From assembly GCF_000761245.1 (NCBI RefSeq), contig NZ_AWOR01000044.1, positions 1 through 64,000 on the forward strand: DNA of 64,000 bases. Reading direction: 5' to 3'. The notes beneath the pieces were generated by a model that saw only the letters and a program-made list of their open reading frames with translations, made no database searches and was not told the DNA's origin. The DNA is from Comamonas testosteroni. GTDB lineage: Bacteria; Pseudomonadota; Gammaproteobacteria; Burkholderiales; Burkholderiaceae_C. Below, one piece after another: positions 8,396-17,439 of the stretch; the stretch's first letter is position 1; each line of letters starts with the position of its first letter. A program made the position numbers and the translations under genes.

Positions 8396-9592
8396 TTAGA
8401 AAATCTCGAACAGGCCCGCAGCGCCCATGCCGCCGGCGATGCACATGGTCACCACGCCGTACTTGACCTGGGGGTTGCGAGCCTTGCGGCGCTGGCCTTC
8501 GAGCAGGATGTGGCCGCTCAGGCGCGCGCCCGTCATGCCGAAGGGGTGGCCGATGGAAATCGCGCCGCCGTTGACATTCAGTCGCTCGTTGGGAATGCCC
8601 AGCTGACGCTGGCAATACAGGGCCTGCGAGGCAAAGGCTTCGTTCAGCTCCCACAGGTCGATGTCATCCACGGTCAGGCCGTGGCGCTTGAGCAGCTTGG
8701 GCACGGCAAACACGGGGCCAATGCCCATCTCGTCAGGCTCGCAGCCGGCCACGGCAAAGCCGCGGAAAGCGCCCAGGGGCTTGAGGCCCAGCCGCTCTGC
8801 CAGCCTGGCTTCCATCACCACGCAGGCGCTGGAGCCGTCGGACAGCTGCGAGGCATTACCGGCCGTGATGAAGTTGCCAGGGCCCTTCACAGGCTCCAGC
8901 TTGGCCAGCCCCTGCAGCGTGGTGCTGGCGCGGTTGCAGTTGTCCTGCGTGGCGACCACGTCGCGGTAGGTGACTTCGCCAGTTTCCTTGTTCTTCTCCA
9001 TCATGCGTGTGGAGCAGGCAATGATCTCGTCCTTGAACAGATCGGCGGCCTGGGCCGCTGCCGTGCGCTGCTGGCTTTGCAGCGAGAACGCATCCTGGTC
9101 TTCACGCGTGATGCCGTAGCGCTTGGCCACCACATCGGCGGTGTCGATCATGGCCATGTACAGCTCGGGCTTGTGCTCCACCAGCCAGGGGTCCATGTCG
9201 GTGGGCAGATTGTTGCCGGCCCGGATGCCGGAGATGGTCTCGATACCGCCGGCCAGCATCACGTCCACGCCCTCGGCCACGACGCGGCCCGCCGCGATGG
9301 CGATGGATTGCAGGCCCGAAGCGCAAAAGCGCGTGATCGTGGTGCCGGCGATCGACAGCGGCAGCCCGGCGCGCAACACGGTCTGGCGGCCCAGATTGCG
9401 TCCCTGGAAACCGTCGGGGTTGCCGCAGCCCAGAATCAGGTCCTCGATCATTTCGGGATCGACACCCGAGCGCTCCACCGCCGCCTTGACGGAGAAGGCA
9501 GCCAGCTGGGCGGCAGGAGTGACGTTGAACTCGCCGCGATGCGACTTGGTCAGCGGTGTGCGGGCGGTGGAAACGATAACGGCTTCACGCAT
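8396..9592 (-). CDS. Acetyl-CoA acetyltransferase (thiolase)
   Basis: A 398-residue thiolase II family enzyme of normal length. The nucleophilic cysteine is in [14 protein letters not shown] near residue 90. The C-terminal motifs [19 protein letters not shown] (His) and [18 protein letters not shown] (second Cys) are intact, so the protein should be active. In the operon it would cleave a 3-oxoacyl-CoA to acetyl-CoA and a shortened acyl-CoA; the equivalent in pim operons is PimB. It lies between the bifunctional beta-oxidation gene and the PimC-like dehydrogenase. Confidence 0.92.
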   Translation of the reverse strand: MREAVIVSTARTPLTKSHRGEFNVTPAAQLAAFSVKAAVERSGVDPEMIEDLILGCGNPDGFQGRNLGRQTVLRAGLPLSIAGTTITRFCASGLQSIAIAAGRVVAEGVDVMLAGGIETISGIRAGNNLPTDMDPWLVEHKPELYMAMIDTADVVAKRYGITREDQDAFSLQSQQRTAAAQAADLFKDEIIACSTRMMEKNKETGEVTYRDVVATQDNCNRASTTLQGLAKLEPVKGPGNFITAGNASQLSDGSSACVVMEARLAERLGLKPLGAFRGFAVAGCEPDEMGIGPVFAVPKLLKRHGLTVDDIDLWELNEAFASQALYCQRQLGIPNERLNVNGGAISIGHPFGMTGARLSGHILLEGQRRKARNPQVKYGVVTMCIAGGMGAAGLFEIF

Positions 9593-9629
9593 GGTGCTTG
9601 TCTCTGTGAATGTTGAAAACTATTTTTGA

Positions 9630-9714
9630 TAGCTGTCTTCGCTTGTCATTCATTGATTTCAGATACTTTTCATACTGAAATCAATACAAATAAAGCGATA
9701 GCAGCTCCTATTTT
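9630..9714. repeat. Nested inverted-repeat element, copy A
   Basis: An AT-richer element with an inner perfect inverted repeat, ATTGATTTCA (9652-9661) and TGAAATCAAT (9676-9685). Outer arms carry AGCT and CGCTT on the left and AAGCG and AGCT on the right. The same architecture is seen at 46193-46268 and, more degenerate, at 26645-26733. Confidence 0.7.
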
Positions 9715-9751
9715 CTATAAACTGGCCGCAAAAACTGGCACGCCCCATCGG

Positions 9752-9858
9752 CGGACTGCCGAGCAAGGGCCTAGGCGGCCCCGCCGCCCCGCAGCGAGGG
9801 CAGTGTCCCCCTCCCGCGAAGCGAGAGAGGGGGAAGGCGCGGAGCGCCTCAGGGGGTG
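9752..9858 (-). repeat. Post-stop GC-rich repeat, copy 5
   Basis: A full-length copy with the extra CTAGGCGGCCCCGCCGCC segment also found in copy 6. It abuts the stop codon of the bifunctional beta-oxidation gene. Together with copy A of the nested repeat it fills the gap to the thiolase gene. Confidence 0.87.
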
Positions 9859-11976
9859 TTACTTATTCAGGCTTTCGAAGTTCTTGCCCTCGGCCACCAG
9901 CTGTTGCAGCAGCGGCGCAGGCTTCCAGAACAGCGCGTCTTCCTTGGCAAAGGCTTCGATATCGGCCAGCACCTTGGCCAGGCCCTGCATATCGGCCCAC
10001 TTCATGGGACCGCCGCGGTGGCGCGGAAAGCCGTAGCCGGAGATAAAGGTCACGTCCACATCCAGCGGGCGCAGCGCAATGCCCTCGCCCACCACCTTGG
10101 CACCTTCGTTGACCATGGCGGCCATGTAGCGGCGCATGATTTCCTCGGCCGTGAAGGAGCGCGGCGTCACGCCCTTCTTTGCGCGCTCGGCGTCCACAAT
10201 CGCCAGCACCTCGGGGTCGGGCTGACCGATGCGCGCGCCTTGTGGGTAGAGATAAAAGCCCCGGCCCGTCTTCTGGCCGAACCAGCCGTTTTCACAGATG
10301 CGGTCGGCAATCTCCACATAACGGGCCTTGGGGTCGCGCGTGGCGGCGCGGCGCTTGCGCGTGGCCCAGCCGATGTCGCCGCCGGCCAGGTCGGTGACCT
10401 GGAAAGGACCCATGGCAAAGCCGAAGCCGCGCACGGCCTCGTCGATTTCGTAGGGGCTGGCACCGTCCTCCATCAGGTAGTCGGCAGCCTGCTTGTAGGT
10501 GGCCAGAATGCGGTTGCCGATGAAGCCGTCGCAGACGCCGGCGCGCACGGGCACCTTCTTCATCTTCTTGGCCAGCTCGAAGGCCGTGGTCACCACATCG
10601 GGCGCCACCTTGGCGGGCACGACAATCTCCAGCAGCTTCATGATGTTGGCCGGGCTGAAGAAGTGCAGACCGATCACGTCCTGCGGACGGCTGGTGACGG
10701 CGGCAATCGCGTCGATGTCCAGATACGAGGTGTTGGTGGCCAGCACGGCACCGCTCTTGCAGACGCGATCCAGCTCCTTGAACACGGCCTTCTTGACCTC
10801 CAGGTCTTCAAAGACCGCCTCGATCACCAGGTCCACATCGGCAATGTCGTCATAGCGGGTCGAGGGCGTATAGCGCGCCATGATGGCTGCCTTGGCCTCC
10901 TCGCTCATGCGGCCCTTGGCGATCAGGCCGTTGTAGACCTTCTCCACATTGGCCTGGCCGCGTGCGATGGATTCGGCATCGCGCTCGATCATGGTCACGA
11001 CCAGGCCGGCATCCAGCGCCGAGACGGTGATGCCCGCGCCCATGGTGCCGCCGCCGATGATGGCAATCTTGCTGAAGGCGCGCGGCTGGGCGGCGCGGGC
11101 TTCGGGAATCTTGGCCGTCTCGCGCTCGGCAAAGAAGGCGTGGATCAGGCCGGCGCGCTGCGGGCTGTCGATACAGGCCAGAAACTGGGCACGCTCGAAC
11201 TTCAGGCCTTCGGCAAACGGCAGATCCAGCGCAGCCTGAACGCAATCGATGATCTTCAGCGGCGAGAACAGGCCGCGCGACTTCTTGGCCGTGTCGGCAC
11301 GCAGCACATCGAGTTCAGCCTGGGCTGCAGCCTTGTCGGCCAGACGACCCGGCGTGGCGCTGACGGGACGCAGCGGAGCGCCCTGCGCCAGCAACTCACG
11401 CGCATAGGCAAGACCTGCGACCACGGGGTCCGTGCCCTCTTCCAGCTTGTCCACCAGTCCGGCCGCCAGCCCGGCTTTTGCACCGATCTGCTGGCCGCTG
11501 AGCATCAGCTCGGTCGCGGCCTTCACGCCCATCAGGCGCGGCGCACGCTGCGTGCCGCCGGCGCCGGGCACCAGACCCAGGGAGACTTCGGGCAGACCCA
11601 GCTTCGCGCCAGGCAGCGCCAGACGGTAATGCGCCGACATGGCAATCTCCAGGCCGCCACCCAGTGCCGCGCCATGAATCACGGCCACCACGGGCTTGCT
11701 GCAGGCCTCGATACGGTTGCAGACATCGGGCAGGAAAGGCAGGACCGGGGGCTTGCCGAATTCGCGGATATCGGCACCGGCGATGAAAGCCTTGCCCTCG
11801 CCCACGATCACCACGGCCTTGACCGCGGCGCTGGCATCGGCCTGCTCAATGGCCGCCATCAGACCCTGGCGCACGGCAGCGCCCAGCGCATTGACGGGCG
11901 GATTGTTGACGCTGACGAGCAGGACGTCACCGTCTTGCCTGAGTTCAACGACAGAGGTGCTGGCTTGGGCGGTCAT
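9859..11976 (-). CDS. Bifunctional enoyl-CoA hydratase/3-hydroxyacyl-CoA dehydrogenase (FadJ/PimF type)
   Basis: A 705-residue fusion. Residues 1-190 are a crotonase domain with AFIAGADIREF and HGAALGGGLEIAMSAHYR. Residues 300-480 form the NAD-binding domain with KIAIIGGGTMGAGIT and the catalytic LHFFSPANIMKLLEIV region. Two 3-hydroxyacyl-CoA dehydrogenase C-terminal domains follow, including GNRILATYKQAADYL and FPRHRGGPMKWAD. AGGAG precedes the ATG. It is the first gene of the minus-strand catabolic operon, facing the LysR gene across 112 bp. Length and partners resemble PimF of pimelate degradation. It hydrates the enoyl-CoA and oxidises the 3-hydroxyacyl-CoA. Confidence 0.92.
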   Translation of the reverse strand: MTAQASTSVVELRQDGDVLLVSVNNPPVNALGAAVRQGLMAAIEQADASAAVKAVVIVGEGKAFIAGADIREFGKPPVLPFLPDVCNRIEACSKPVVAVIHGAALGGGLEIAMSAHYRLALPGAKLGLPEVSLGLVPGAGGTQRAPRLMGVKAATELMLSGQQIGAKAGLAAGLVDKLEEGTDPVVAGLAYARELLAQGAPLRPVSATPGRLADKAAAQAELDVLRADTAKKSRGLFSPLKIIDCVQAALDLPFAEGLKFERAQFLACIDSPQRAGLIHAFFAERETAKIPEARAAQPRAFSKIAIIGGGTMGAGITVSALDAGLVVTMIERDAESIARGQANVEKVYNGLIAKGRMSEEAKAAIMARYTPSTRYDDIADVDLVIEAVFEDLEVKKAVFKELDRVCKSGAVLATNTSYLDIDAIAAVTSRPQDVIGLHFFSPANIMKLLEIVVPAKVAPDVVTTAFELAKKMKKVPVRAGVCDGFIGNRILATYKQAADYLMEDGASPYEIDEAVRGFGFAMGPFQVTDLAGGDIGWATRKRRAATRDPKARYVEIADRICENGWFGQKTGRGFYLYPQGARIGQPDPEVLAIVDAERAKKGVTPRSFTAEEIMRRYMAAMVNEGAKVVGEGIALRPLDVDVTFISGYGFPRHRGGPMKWADMQGLAKVLADIEAFAKEDALFWKPAPLLQQLVAEGKNFESLNK

Positions 11977-12052
11977 GCGAGTCTCCTGAATCTCTTTATG
12001 GAATGGGCTTTATTTTTACGACGACAATGTTTTCTAACAATCCCATGAATCA

Positions 12053-12067
12053 TTGACAGACTGTCAA
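12053..12067. promoter_or_regulatory. Perfect palindrome between LysR gene and catabolic operon
   Basis: TTGACAGACTGTCAA has 6-bp perfect arms around GAC and fits the T-N11-A pattern of LysR-type operators. It lies 22 bp before the LysR ATG and about 77 bp upstream of the divergent beta-oxidation operon. It is a likely site for the LysR protein; binding is inferred. Confidence 0.55.
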
Positions 12068-12088
12068 AGGAAATTGGACAAACACGCC

Positions 12089-13006
12089 ATGGACTCCCAA
12101 TCGCTGACCCTGCTGGTCGAAATCATCGATAGCGGCAATCTCAGTCAGGCTGCGCGCAAGCTCAAGATGACGCGTGCCAATGTGAGCTATCACCTGACCC
12201 AGCTGGAAAAGTCCGCAGGCGTGCAACTGGTCAAGCGCACCACGCGCCGCGTGGAGCCCACGGAGATCGGCCTGCGCCTGTACGAGCACGGGCGCAACAT
12301 CCACAACGAAATGCTGGCCGCACGCGAGGCCATCACGGCGCTGGGCCAGAGCCTGCAGGGGCGCGTTGGCATCAGCGTGCCCAGCGGCTACGGCCAGATC
12401 GTGATGAGCGAATGGCTGATCGAGTTCAAGCGCCTGTACCCGGGCATCGTGCTCGACGTGCTGTTCGAGAACCGGGCCGACAATCTGCGCGACGATGTGG
12501 ACATCATCGTGCGCGTGATCCAGGAGCCGCCCCTGTCCCTGGTGGCGCGCAGCCTGGGCACGGTGCGCTACCTGGCCTGCGCCTCACGCGAATATGCGCA
12601 GACCCACGGCCTGCCCAAAACCCTGCATGCCCTGCGCGCCAGCCCGCTGATCACCGCCGGGGTCACGGGGCGGCAATTGCGCCTGGCCGCCTATCTGGGC
12701 ACCGAGCGCCACGAAGTGATGCTGGAGCCCACCATGATCTCCGAGCATTTCCCTTTTCTGCGCGACGGCATTCTGGCCGGCCTGGGAGTAGGCCTGGTGC
12801 CCGACTATGTGGTGCAGGACAAGCTGGCCACGGGCGAGGTGCTGAGCACGCTGGACGAGTACCGGCTCAGCATTTTCGGCACCCATATGTATCTGCTCTA
12901 CCTGCCCAACCGGCATCAGACCAAGGCCGTGCGCACCTGCATCGATTTCCTGCTGGCCAAGGCCCAGCCCGAAGCGACCCGGCTGGCCGCGATGCCCCAG
13001 CCCTGA
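12089..13006 (+). CDS. LysR-family transcriptional regulator
   Basis: A 305-residue LysR regulator. The N-terminal winged helix-turn-helix is at residues 1-60 (TLLVEIIDSGNLSQAARKLKMTRANVSYHLTQLE). The rest is a periplasmic-binding-protein-like effector domain. ATG 12089 is preferred over the TTG at 12053, because the latter lies in the palindrome and adds non-family residues. It is divergent from the pim-like operon and so probably regulates it in response to a pathway acid or acyl-CoA. A terminator hairpin follows at 13018-13045. Confidence 0.9.
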   Translation: MDSQSLTLLVEIIDSGNLSQAARKLKMTRANVSYHLTQLEKSAGVQLVKRTTRRVEPTEIGLRLYEHGRNIHNEMLAAREAITALGQSLQGRVGISVPSGYGQIVMSEWLIEFKRLYPGIVLDVLFENRADNLRDDVDIIVRVIQEPPLSLVARSLGTVRYLACASREYAQTHGLPKTLHALRASPLITAGVTGRQLRLAAYLGTERHEVMLEPTMISEHFPFLRDGILAGLGVGLVPDYVVQDKLATGEVLSTLDEYRLSIFGTHMYLLYLPNRHQTKAVRTCIDFLLAKAQPEATRLAAMPQP

Positions 13007-13017
13007 GCCGCAACGCA

Positions 13018-13045
13018 AAAACGCCAGCGAGCAGGCTGGCGTTTT
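13018..13045. terminator. Bidirectional terminator between convergent LysR and AraC genes
   Basis: AAAACGCCAGC and GCTGGCGTTTT form an 11-bp stem around a 6-nt loop with A/T runs on both sides. It serves the LysR gene on the plus strand and the AraC gene on the minus strand. Confidence 0.8.
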
Positions 13046-13061
13046 CATTCGGACACAGGCC

Positions 13062-14078
13062 TCAGGACAGGCTGCGATTCAGATTCTGCTGGCGCCAGCT
13101 GCTGGGGCTTTGCTGAAAATGCTTGCTGAACCAGCGCGTGAACGAGCTGTTTTCGGCAAAGCCGGCCTGAGCGGCCGCTTCGCTCACCGACAGCTGCGGA
13201 TTTTGCAGCGCACGCAGCGCGGCCTGGCTGCGCACGGCGTCCAGCGTTTCCTGAAAGCTGGTGTTGTGGGTTTCCAGGTGCCGCTGCAGCGAGCGGGCCG
13301 TATAGCCAAGCGCGCCGGCCACATGGGCAATGCTGTGGCGCCCATGGGGCAGCAGCGACTGCAAGGTGCTGCGCACCTGCTGCTCCAGCGATCTGGCCAT
13401 GGGCCGCGGTGCGTGGCTCTCCATGAGGCTGCGGGCGTGGCTCTCCATCAGGCTGTCGTGATCGGCATCGATGGCCTCCAGATCCTCGTTGCTCACCACG
13501 ATGCCATCGAAGTCCGAGCCGAACACGATCTCGCTGCCCAGCACGCGGCGATGGCTCATGGTGCTGCCTGGCGAGCTGTGCGAGAAGTGGATGCTGGCCG
13601 GGCTCCAGCCCCTGCCCAGCTGATATCGGCACAGACTCATCAGCGCCGTGATGCCCAGCTCAACCGGGTGGCGCCCCGGACTCTCACGCTCGGTATCCAG
13701 GTTCAGCTGGATGATGGAATAGCGCCCCTGGGTCACCACCTCCGTGCCCACGGTGGTGCTGATCATGTGGTCATAGTCCTTGAAGGTCTTGAGCATGCTG
13801 GAGAGGCTGGCCTGGTGCTGCAGCAGCAGGCTGATCGGCCCGAAGTCGGACAGACGCCAGTGCGAGCCCATGAGCAGGCCCAGCGAAGCATGCCCGGCCT
13901 GGGCGGACGAAGCCTCCAGCAACTGCGCAAACGCAGCTTCGGGAACCATGAGGTCGGGAGAATTCAGGCAGCTGTGATCCAGCCCCACCTGGCGGAACAT
14001 GCGCAGCGGATCGATGCCGAGCTCATTCGCCACCTTGGCGTATTTGCACAGGCTCACACTTCGGATACGGGGCTTCAT
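13062..14078 (-). CDS. AraC-family transcriptional regulator
   Basis: A 338-residue regulator. The N-terminal part resembles the AraC 'arabinose-binding/ligand' domain of OruR/ArgR-like regulators (ANELGIDPLRMFRQVGL at the start). The C-terminal 100 residues hold two helix-turn-helix units, including GALGYTARSLQRHLE and EAAAQAGFAENSSFTRWFSKHF. The ATG at 14078 matches the family start; the longer frame to 14204 does not. It is divergent from the TauD-family dioxygenase, so it may control that gene. Confidence 0.87.
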   Translation of the reverse strand: MKPRIRSVSLCKYAKVANELGIDPLRMFRQVGLDHSCLNSPDLMVPEAAFAQLLEASSAQAGHASLGLLMGSHWRLSDFGPISLLLQHQASLSSMLKTFKDYDHMISTTVGTEVVTQGRYSIIQLNLDTERESPGRHPVELGITALMSLCRYQLGRGWSPASIHFSHSSPGSTMSHRRVLGSEIVFGSDFDGIVVSNEDLEAIDADHDSLMESHARSLMESHAPRPMARSLEQQVRSTLQSLLPHGRHSIAHVAGALGYTARSLQRHLETHNTSFQETLDAVRSQAALRALQNPQLSVSEAAAQAGFAENSSFTRWFSKHFQQSPSSWRQQNLNRSLS

Positions 14079-14171
14079 CGTGACCAGGAAAACGGTTGAC
14101 CCGGGTACTGCGCAACAGGCCCGGATTTCATGGATGGAAGCAGGCCTTAAGGGCAACCTGCATTTCGGGTG

Positions 14172-14185
14172 TTGATGTTTATCAA
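14172..14185. promoter_or_regulatory. Perfect FNR/ANR-type box
   Basis: TTGATGTTTATCAA matches the FNR/ANR consensus TTGAT-N4-ATCAA exactly. It lies 94 bp upstream of the AraC start and about 240 bp upstream of the dioxygenase. This suggests oxygen-responsive control of one or both genes. Function is inferred from the motif only. Confidence 0.5.
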
Positions 14186-14427
14186 TATCACGACAAGCAG
14201 TCAATCAATGGATACCAGTAGATCGCGACAGATATGACGGTTCGGCGCGCAGATGCGTCCACTTCAAGACGCCCCAGGCCGGGCCCTAGGGTTTTCCTTG
14301 CACCCACCCAAGAGGGCAACAAGCTGACGCGATCGGTCAAGCCCCGAGGCTGTTGCTGCGCCGAGAATTTTTCCATCAGACGGCGGCGCCCTGCATCAAG
14401 GCTTTGCCGGGTACTTAGGAGAAGACC

Positions 14428-15270
14428 ATGAAAGTCGAACAACTGACCTGCAGCATCGGCGCTGAGGTTTCCGACATCCACCTCGGCGATGCGTCCCGCG
14501 ACAAGGGCCTGGCCGAGGAAATTCGCGCCCTGCTGCTGCAGCACAAAGTGCTGTTCTTCCGCGACCAGGACATCACGCGGGCCGAGCATGTGGGCTTTGC
14601 CCGCCACTTCGGCGATCTGGAAGACCACCCCGTGGCCGGCAGCGACCCCGACCACCCCGGCCTGGTGCAGATCTACCGCAGCGAAAAGCGCGAAAACTAC
14701 GAGAACACCTATCACACCGACGGTCAGTGGCGCGAGAACCCGACCATGGGCTGCGTGCTGCGCTGCATCGAAGGCCCTGCCGTCGGTGGCGACACCATCT
14801 GGGTCAACATGGCCGAGGCTTACCGCAACCTGCCCGAAGACATCAAGAAAAAGATTGACGGTCTCAAGGCCAAGTCCAGTATCGAGCATGGCTTCGGTGC
14901 CGTCATGCCCGAAGAAAAGCGTCTGGAGCTGGGCCGCCAGCATCCCCCGGTCGAGCATCCCGTGGTGCGAACCCACCCCGAAACCGGCGAGAAGATTCTC
15001 TACGTCTGCAGCTTCACCACCCACTTTGCCAACTACCACACGCCCGAGAACGTGCGCTATGGCCAGGACAAGACGCCCGGTGCCAGCATGCTGCTGAACT
15101 ATCTGATCAGTCAGGCGGCCATCCCCGAGTACCAGGTGCGCTTTCGCTGGAAGCCCGGCAGCGTCGCCATGTGGGACAACCGCTGCACCCAGCATTACGC
15201 CGTGCAGGACTACTGGCCCGCCGCGCGCAAGATGGAGCGCGCTGCCATCATCGGCGACAAGCCTTTTTGA
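14428..15270 (+). CDS. TauD/TfdA-family 2-oxoglutarate-dependent dioxygenase
   Basis: A 280-residue Fe(II)/2-oxoglutarate dioxygenase. The iron triad is His96 and Asp98 in YHTDGQW and His256 in CTQHYAVQDY. Arg267 is in place to hold 2-oxoglutarate. Family members hydroxylate taurine, alkylsulfonates, aryloxyalkanoates or other acids, so the substrate is open. It is not adjacent to the taurine locus, which uses a dehydrogenase route. GGAGA precedes the ATG. A strong terminator follows at 15427-15476. Confidence 0.88.
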   Translation: MKVEQLTCSIGAEVSDIHLGDASRDKGLAEEIRALLLQHKVLFFRDQDITRAEHVGFARHFGDLEDHPVAGSDPDHPGLVQIYRSEKRENYENTYHTDGQWRENPTMGCVLRCIEGPAVGGDTIWVNMAEAYRNLPEDIKKKIDGLKAKSSIEHGFGAVMPEEKRLELGRQHPPVEHPVVRTHPETGEKILYVCSFTTHFANYHTPENVRYGQDKTPGASMLLNYLISQAAIPEYQVRFRWKPGSVAMWDNRCTQHYAVQDYWPAARKMERAAIIGDKPF

Positions 15271-15426
15271 GCGAGCTATCCGAGCCGCTTTTCTGCCCCG
15301 CTTCTTCTCACCCTCTATTGCCAGCCACCAGCGCCGCCGCGTGCCGGCGCCGGAACACGGTGCATCACACCGGCGCTGCACAAAAACAATAGCTGGCATC
15401 GCTTGACTGCCATCAAAGATAGATTC

Positions 15427-15476
15427 ATAGCTGCCTGAAACGCTTTTAAATCAAGCGCAGGCAGCTATTATTTTTT
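15427..15476 (+). terminator. Long hairpin terminator after the dioxygenase gene
   Basis: ATAGCTGCCTG and CAGGCAGCTAT pair perfectly (11 bp). An inner CGCTT/AAGCG pair extends the stem. TATTTTTT follows. The inner sequence resembles the outer arms of the nested repeat family found elsewhere in the window. Confidence 0.8.
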
Positions 15477-15938
15477 AGTCATCACTCCTTTGCATGAATG
15501 TGCGCCTGACCAGGCCCTGCCTTGCGCCGATCGCGTCCTGAGGCCGAAAACAAAGCGCAGGCCCGGAAGGGCGGCAGCACTGCAAGATACCGAGATACAG
15601 CCTGCCATTGCTGTGAGCCATGGCACGCGCGAGTCTAACGAGCCTGACGAGTCTGAATATGACCATGGTGATCCTCGTCAGCCGCGCCTGCAGCATCTTT
15701 GCTTGGCGATCCTGTGGCGAGCACTGCAGCGCGCGGCGTGCGCATCACGGACCTCCCGCCCCTCCCGCCCTCCAGCTCCTCCCGCGCCTTGACCGCTGTG
15801 AGCCGCCCAGAGACATGCTCAAGACCATCCATCGGCAGCCGCCGGCCCAGACACCTTGACCAGCCTGTCTCAGGCCCGGCCCCGGCCGTGCCAGAGGCAT
15901 TTTTCCGGGTCTGCCCGAAATCATCCAGACATGAAAAA

Positions 15939-15963
15939 GGCCTCCATCGCGGAGGCCGTTTTT
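15939..15963. terminator. Terminator downstream of the BKACE gene
   Basis: GGCCTCC-ATCGC-GGAGGCC hairpin with an A run on the left and GTTTTT on the right, so it can work on both strands. On the minus strand it follows the 3-keto-5-aminohexanoate cleavage family gene by about 75 bp. Confidence 0.75.
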
Positions 15964-16037
15964 GCGCATGTCAGTTCAGCAAAGACCGCTTGCAGGCGAG
16001 GCCGTGATCGCCTTGCCTGCAAGCCTGTCCCGGAAGA

Positions 16038-17096
16038 TCAGGAGGTCTTCCTGAGGAAACCCTGGTTGGCACCGGGCCGGTTGGGCGCAAAGCCGTTGGC
16101 CGCCAGGCTCTCCTCCACGCTGTCGTAGAACACGCCGATCTTGCTGATCTCGCGCGCCTGCCTGGCGGTGGCGACAGGACGGCCGAACTCGCGCGAGATG
16201 CGCACCAGCTGCTCGATCTGCGAGACCGTGCTGGCCTTCTCGGTGCGCGTCTGGTTCCACAGACAGTCCTCGGTGCCGCAGCGCACATGCAGACCGGCGG
16301 CAATGCCCCACATGTTCACGGGCAGCACGTTGCGCACATTGCTCTCCACGGTCAGCACGGCGCCATCGGGCACGGCGCGCACAAAGTTGGCCAGGCTGTA
16401 CAGGCTGGGCGTGTCCATGCCGCCGGCGATCGCCACCCAGTTCATGACCAGCGGGCCCATGTAGAAGCCGCGGCGCATCAGGCGCTCCACCGACTCGAAG
16501 CTGTTCAGGTTGTAGCATTGGAAAGCGCTCTGGATGCCGGCCTTGGTCAGGCGGCGCACATGCTCCTCCACCCAGCCCGGCTGAGCGGGCACGGTCATTT
16601 CCTTGTAGGCATTGAACAGCGTGGGATTGGCGCGCGAGGTACCGGCAAAGTCCGCGTCTTCGGCCTGATCGGTCACGTTCATCTGTGAGGTGTTCACCGT
16701 CACGGTCACCTGATCGGGCACCGGCTCCAGATCGGCCAGCATATGGCGGGTGTCGTCAGAGAGCCATTTGGCCGCCTGACCTTCGTCTTCGGGAGCAAAG
16801 CTGATGGAGCCGCCGACCTGGATGATCATCTCGGGCACGGCCTTGCGCACGCCGGCGATCAGCTCGTTGAACTTGGACAGGCGCTTGCTGCCCTTGCCGT
16901 CCAGCTCGCGCACATGCAGGTGCAGCACCGTGGCGCCCGCGTTATAGCAGTCCACCGCTTTCTGAATCTGCGCCTCCATGGTGACGGGAATGTCTTCAGG
17001 GAAGTCCGAAGGCAGCCAGCCCGGAGCATAGGGCGCCGCAGTAATGATCAGGGGTTGCTGGTTTTCGGGGAACAGGTGGCCGTCGAGAAAGTTCAT
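16038..17096 (-). CDS. 3-keto-5-aminohexanoate cleavage family protein (BKACE, DUF849)
   Basis: A 352-residue TIM-barrel Zn enzyme. It starts MNFLDGHLFPENQQPLIITAAPYAPG. ATVLHLHVRELDGK near residue 60 carries the two Zn-binding histidines, and RCGTEDCLWNQT near residue 275 is the family's C-terminal active-site region. BKACE enzymes condense a beta-keto acid with acetyl-CoA to give acetoacetate and a CoA ester; the keto acid differs between members. It is longer than typical members (about 270-310), with an insert after residue 85. The ATG at 17096 has GGAG 7 nt upstream. It stands alone with its own terminator. Confidence 0.85.
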   Translation of the reverse strand: MNFLDGHLFPENQQPLIITAAPYAPGWLPSDFPEDIPVTMEAQIQKAVDCYNAGATVLHLHVRELDGKGSKRLSKFNELIAGVRKAVPEMIIQVGGSISFAPEDEGQAAKWLSDDTRHMLADLEPVPDQVTVTVNTSQMNVTDQAEDADFAGTSRANPTLFNAYKEMTVPAQPGWVEEHVRRLTKAGIQSAFQCYNLNSFESVERLMRRGFYMGPLVMNWVAIAGGMDTPSLYSLANFVRAVPDGAVLTVESNVRNVLPVNMWGIAAGLHVRCGTEDCLWNQTRTEKASTVSQIEQLVRISREFGRPVATARQAREISKIGVFYDSVEESLAANGFAPNRPGANQGFLRKTS

Positions 17097-17310
17097 GACA
17101 TGTCTCCAAGTGAATGCGGGCTTCGACGCACAGCCACGGCCGCGGCTTGCCCACCCTGTGCAATGCCGCCAGGCATTCAAAAGGCATGGGCAACACCGGC
17201 CAGCAGGCACCGAATCGTCGAAATTGAAAGCAATTTCACTGTAGAAGAGCTGTCTGCAAAGCGTTTGCCCTAGGACGCTCAAAGCTTGGCAAAGTGCGCC
17301 AGCGCATGCC

Positions 17311-17346
17311 GGTGCCCTGATGCACCCTGATGCACCCTGATGCGCC
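17311..17346. repeat. Short 10-bp tandem repeat
   Basis: CCCTGATGCA is repeated about three times in a row (the last unit has CG for CA). It lies in the 343-bp gap between the BKACE and VOC genes. That gap holds no other structure I recognise. Confidence 0.7.
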
Positions 17347-17439
17347 CTTGGCCCGGGCCGACCGGGCCCGTCACAGCTGTGCCGCGACGATGAATGCAGC
17401 CCGCCGACCTGTCGCGGCTTTGCTATCGCAGCCGGTCGC

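Larger units (their letters stand above)
15271..16037. other. 767-bp region without a recognised gene
   Basis: It holds two hairpin terminators (15427-15476 and 15939-15963). The rest is GC-rich with short overlapping reading frames on both strands that resemble no family I know and lack ribosome sites. I see no RNA gene. Confidence 0.6.

Noticed and set aside
9856..12048. 730-codon open frame antisense to the beta-oxidation fusion gene
   Set aside because: Shadow frame with no motif; it also runs through the intergenic regulatory region.
14428..15270. The TauD-family gene as part of the taurine pathway
   Set aside because: It is 32 kb from the taurine locus, has no TauR-type site upstream, and the locus already encodes a dehydrogenase route. 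The family has many other substrates.
14188..15399. 403-codon open frame antisense to the dioxygenase gene
   Set aside because: The dioxygenase has its full iron-binding triad on the other strand; this frame has no recognisable domain.
15475..15859. Several 60-100 codon frames downstream of the dioxygenase gene
   Set aside because: They overlap on both strands, lack ribosome sites, and have biased composition from GC-rich DNA.
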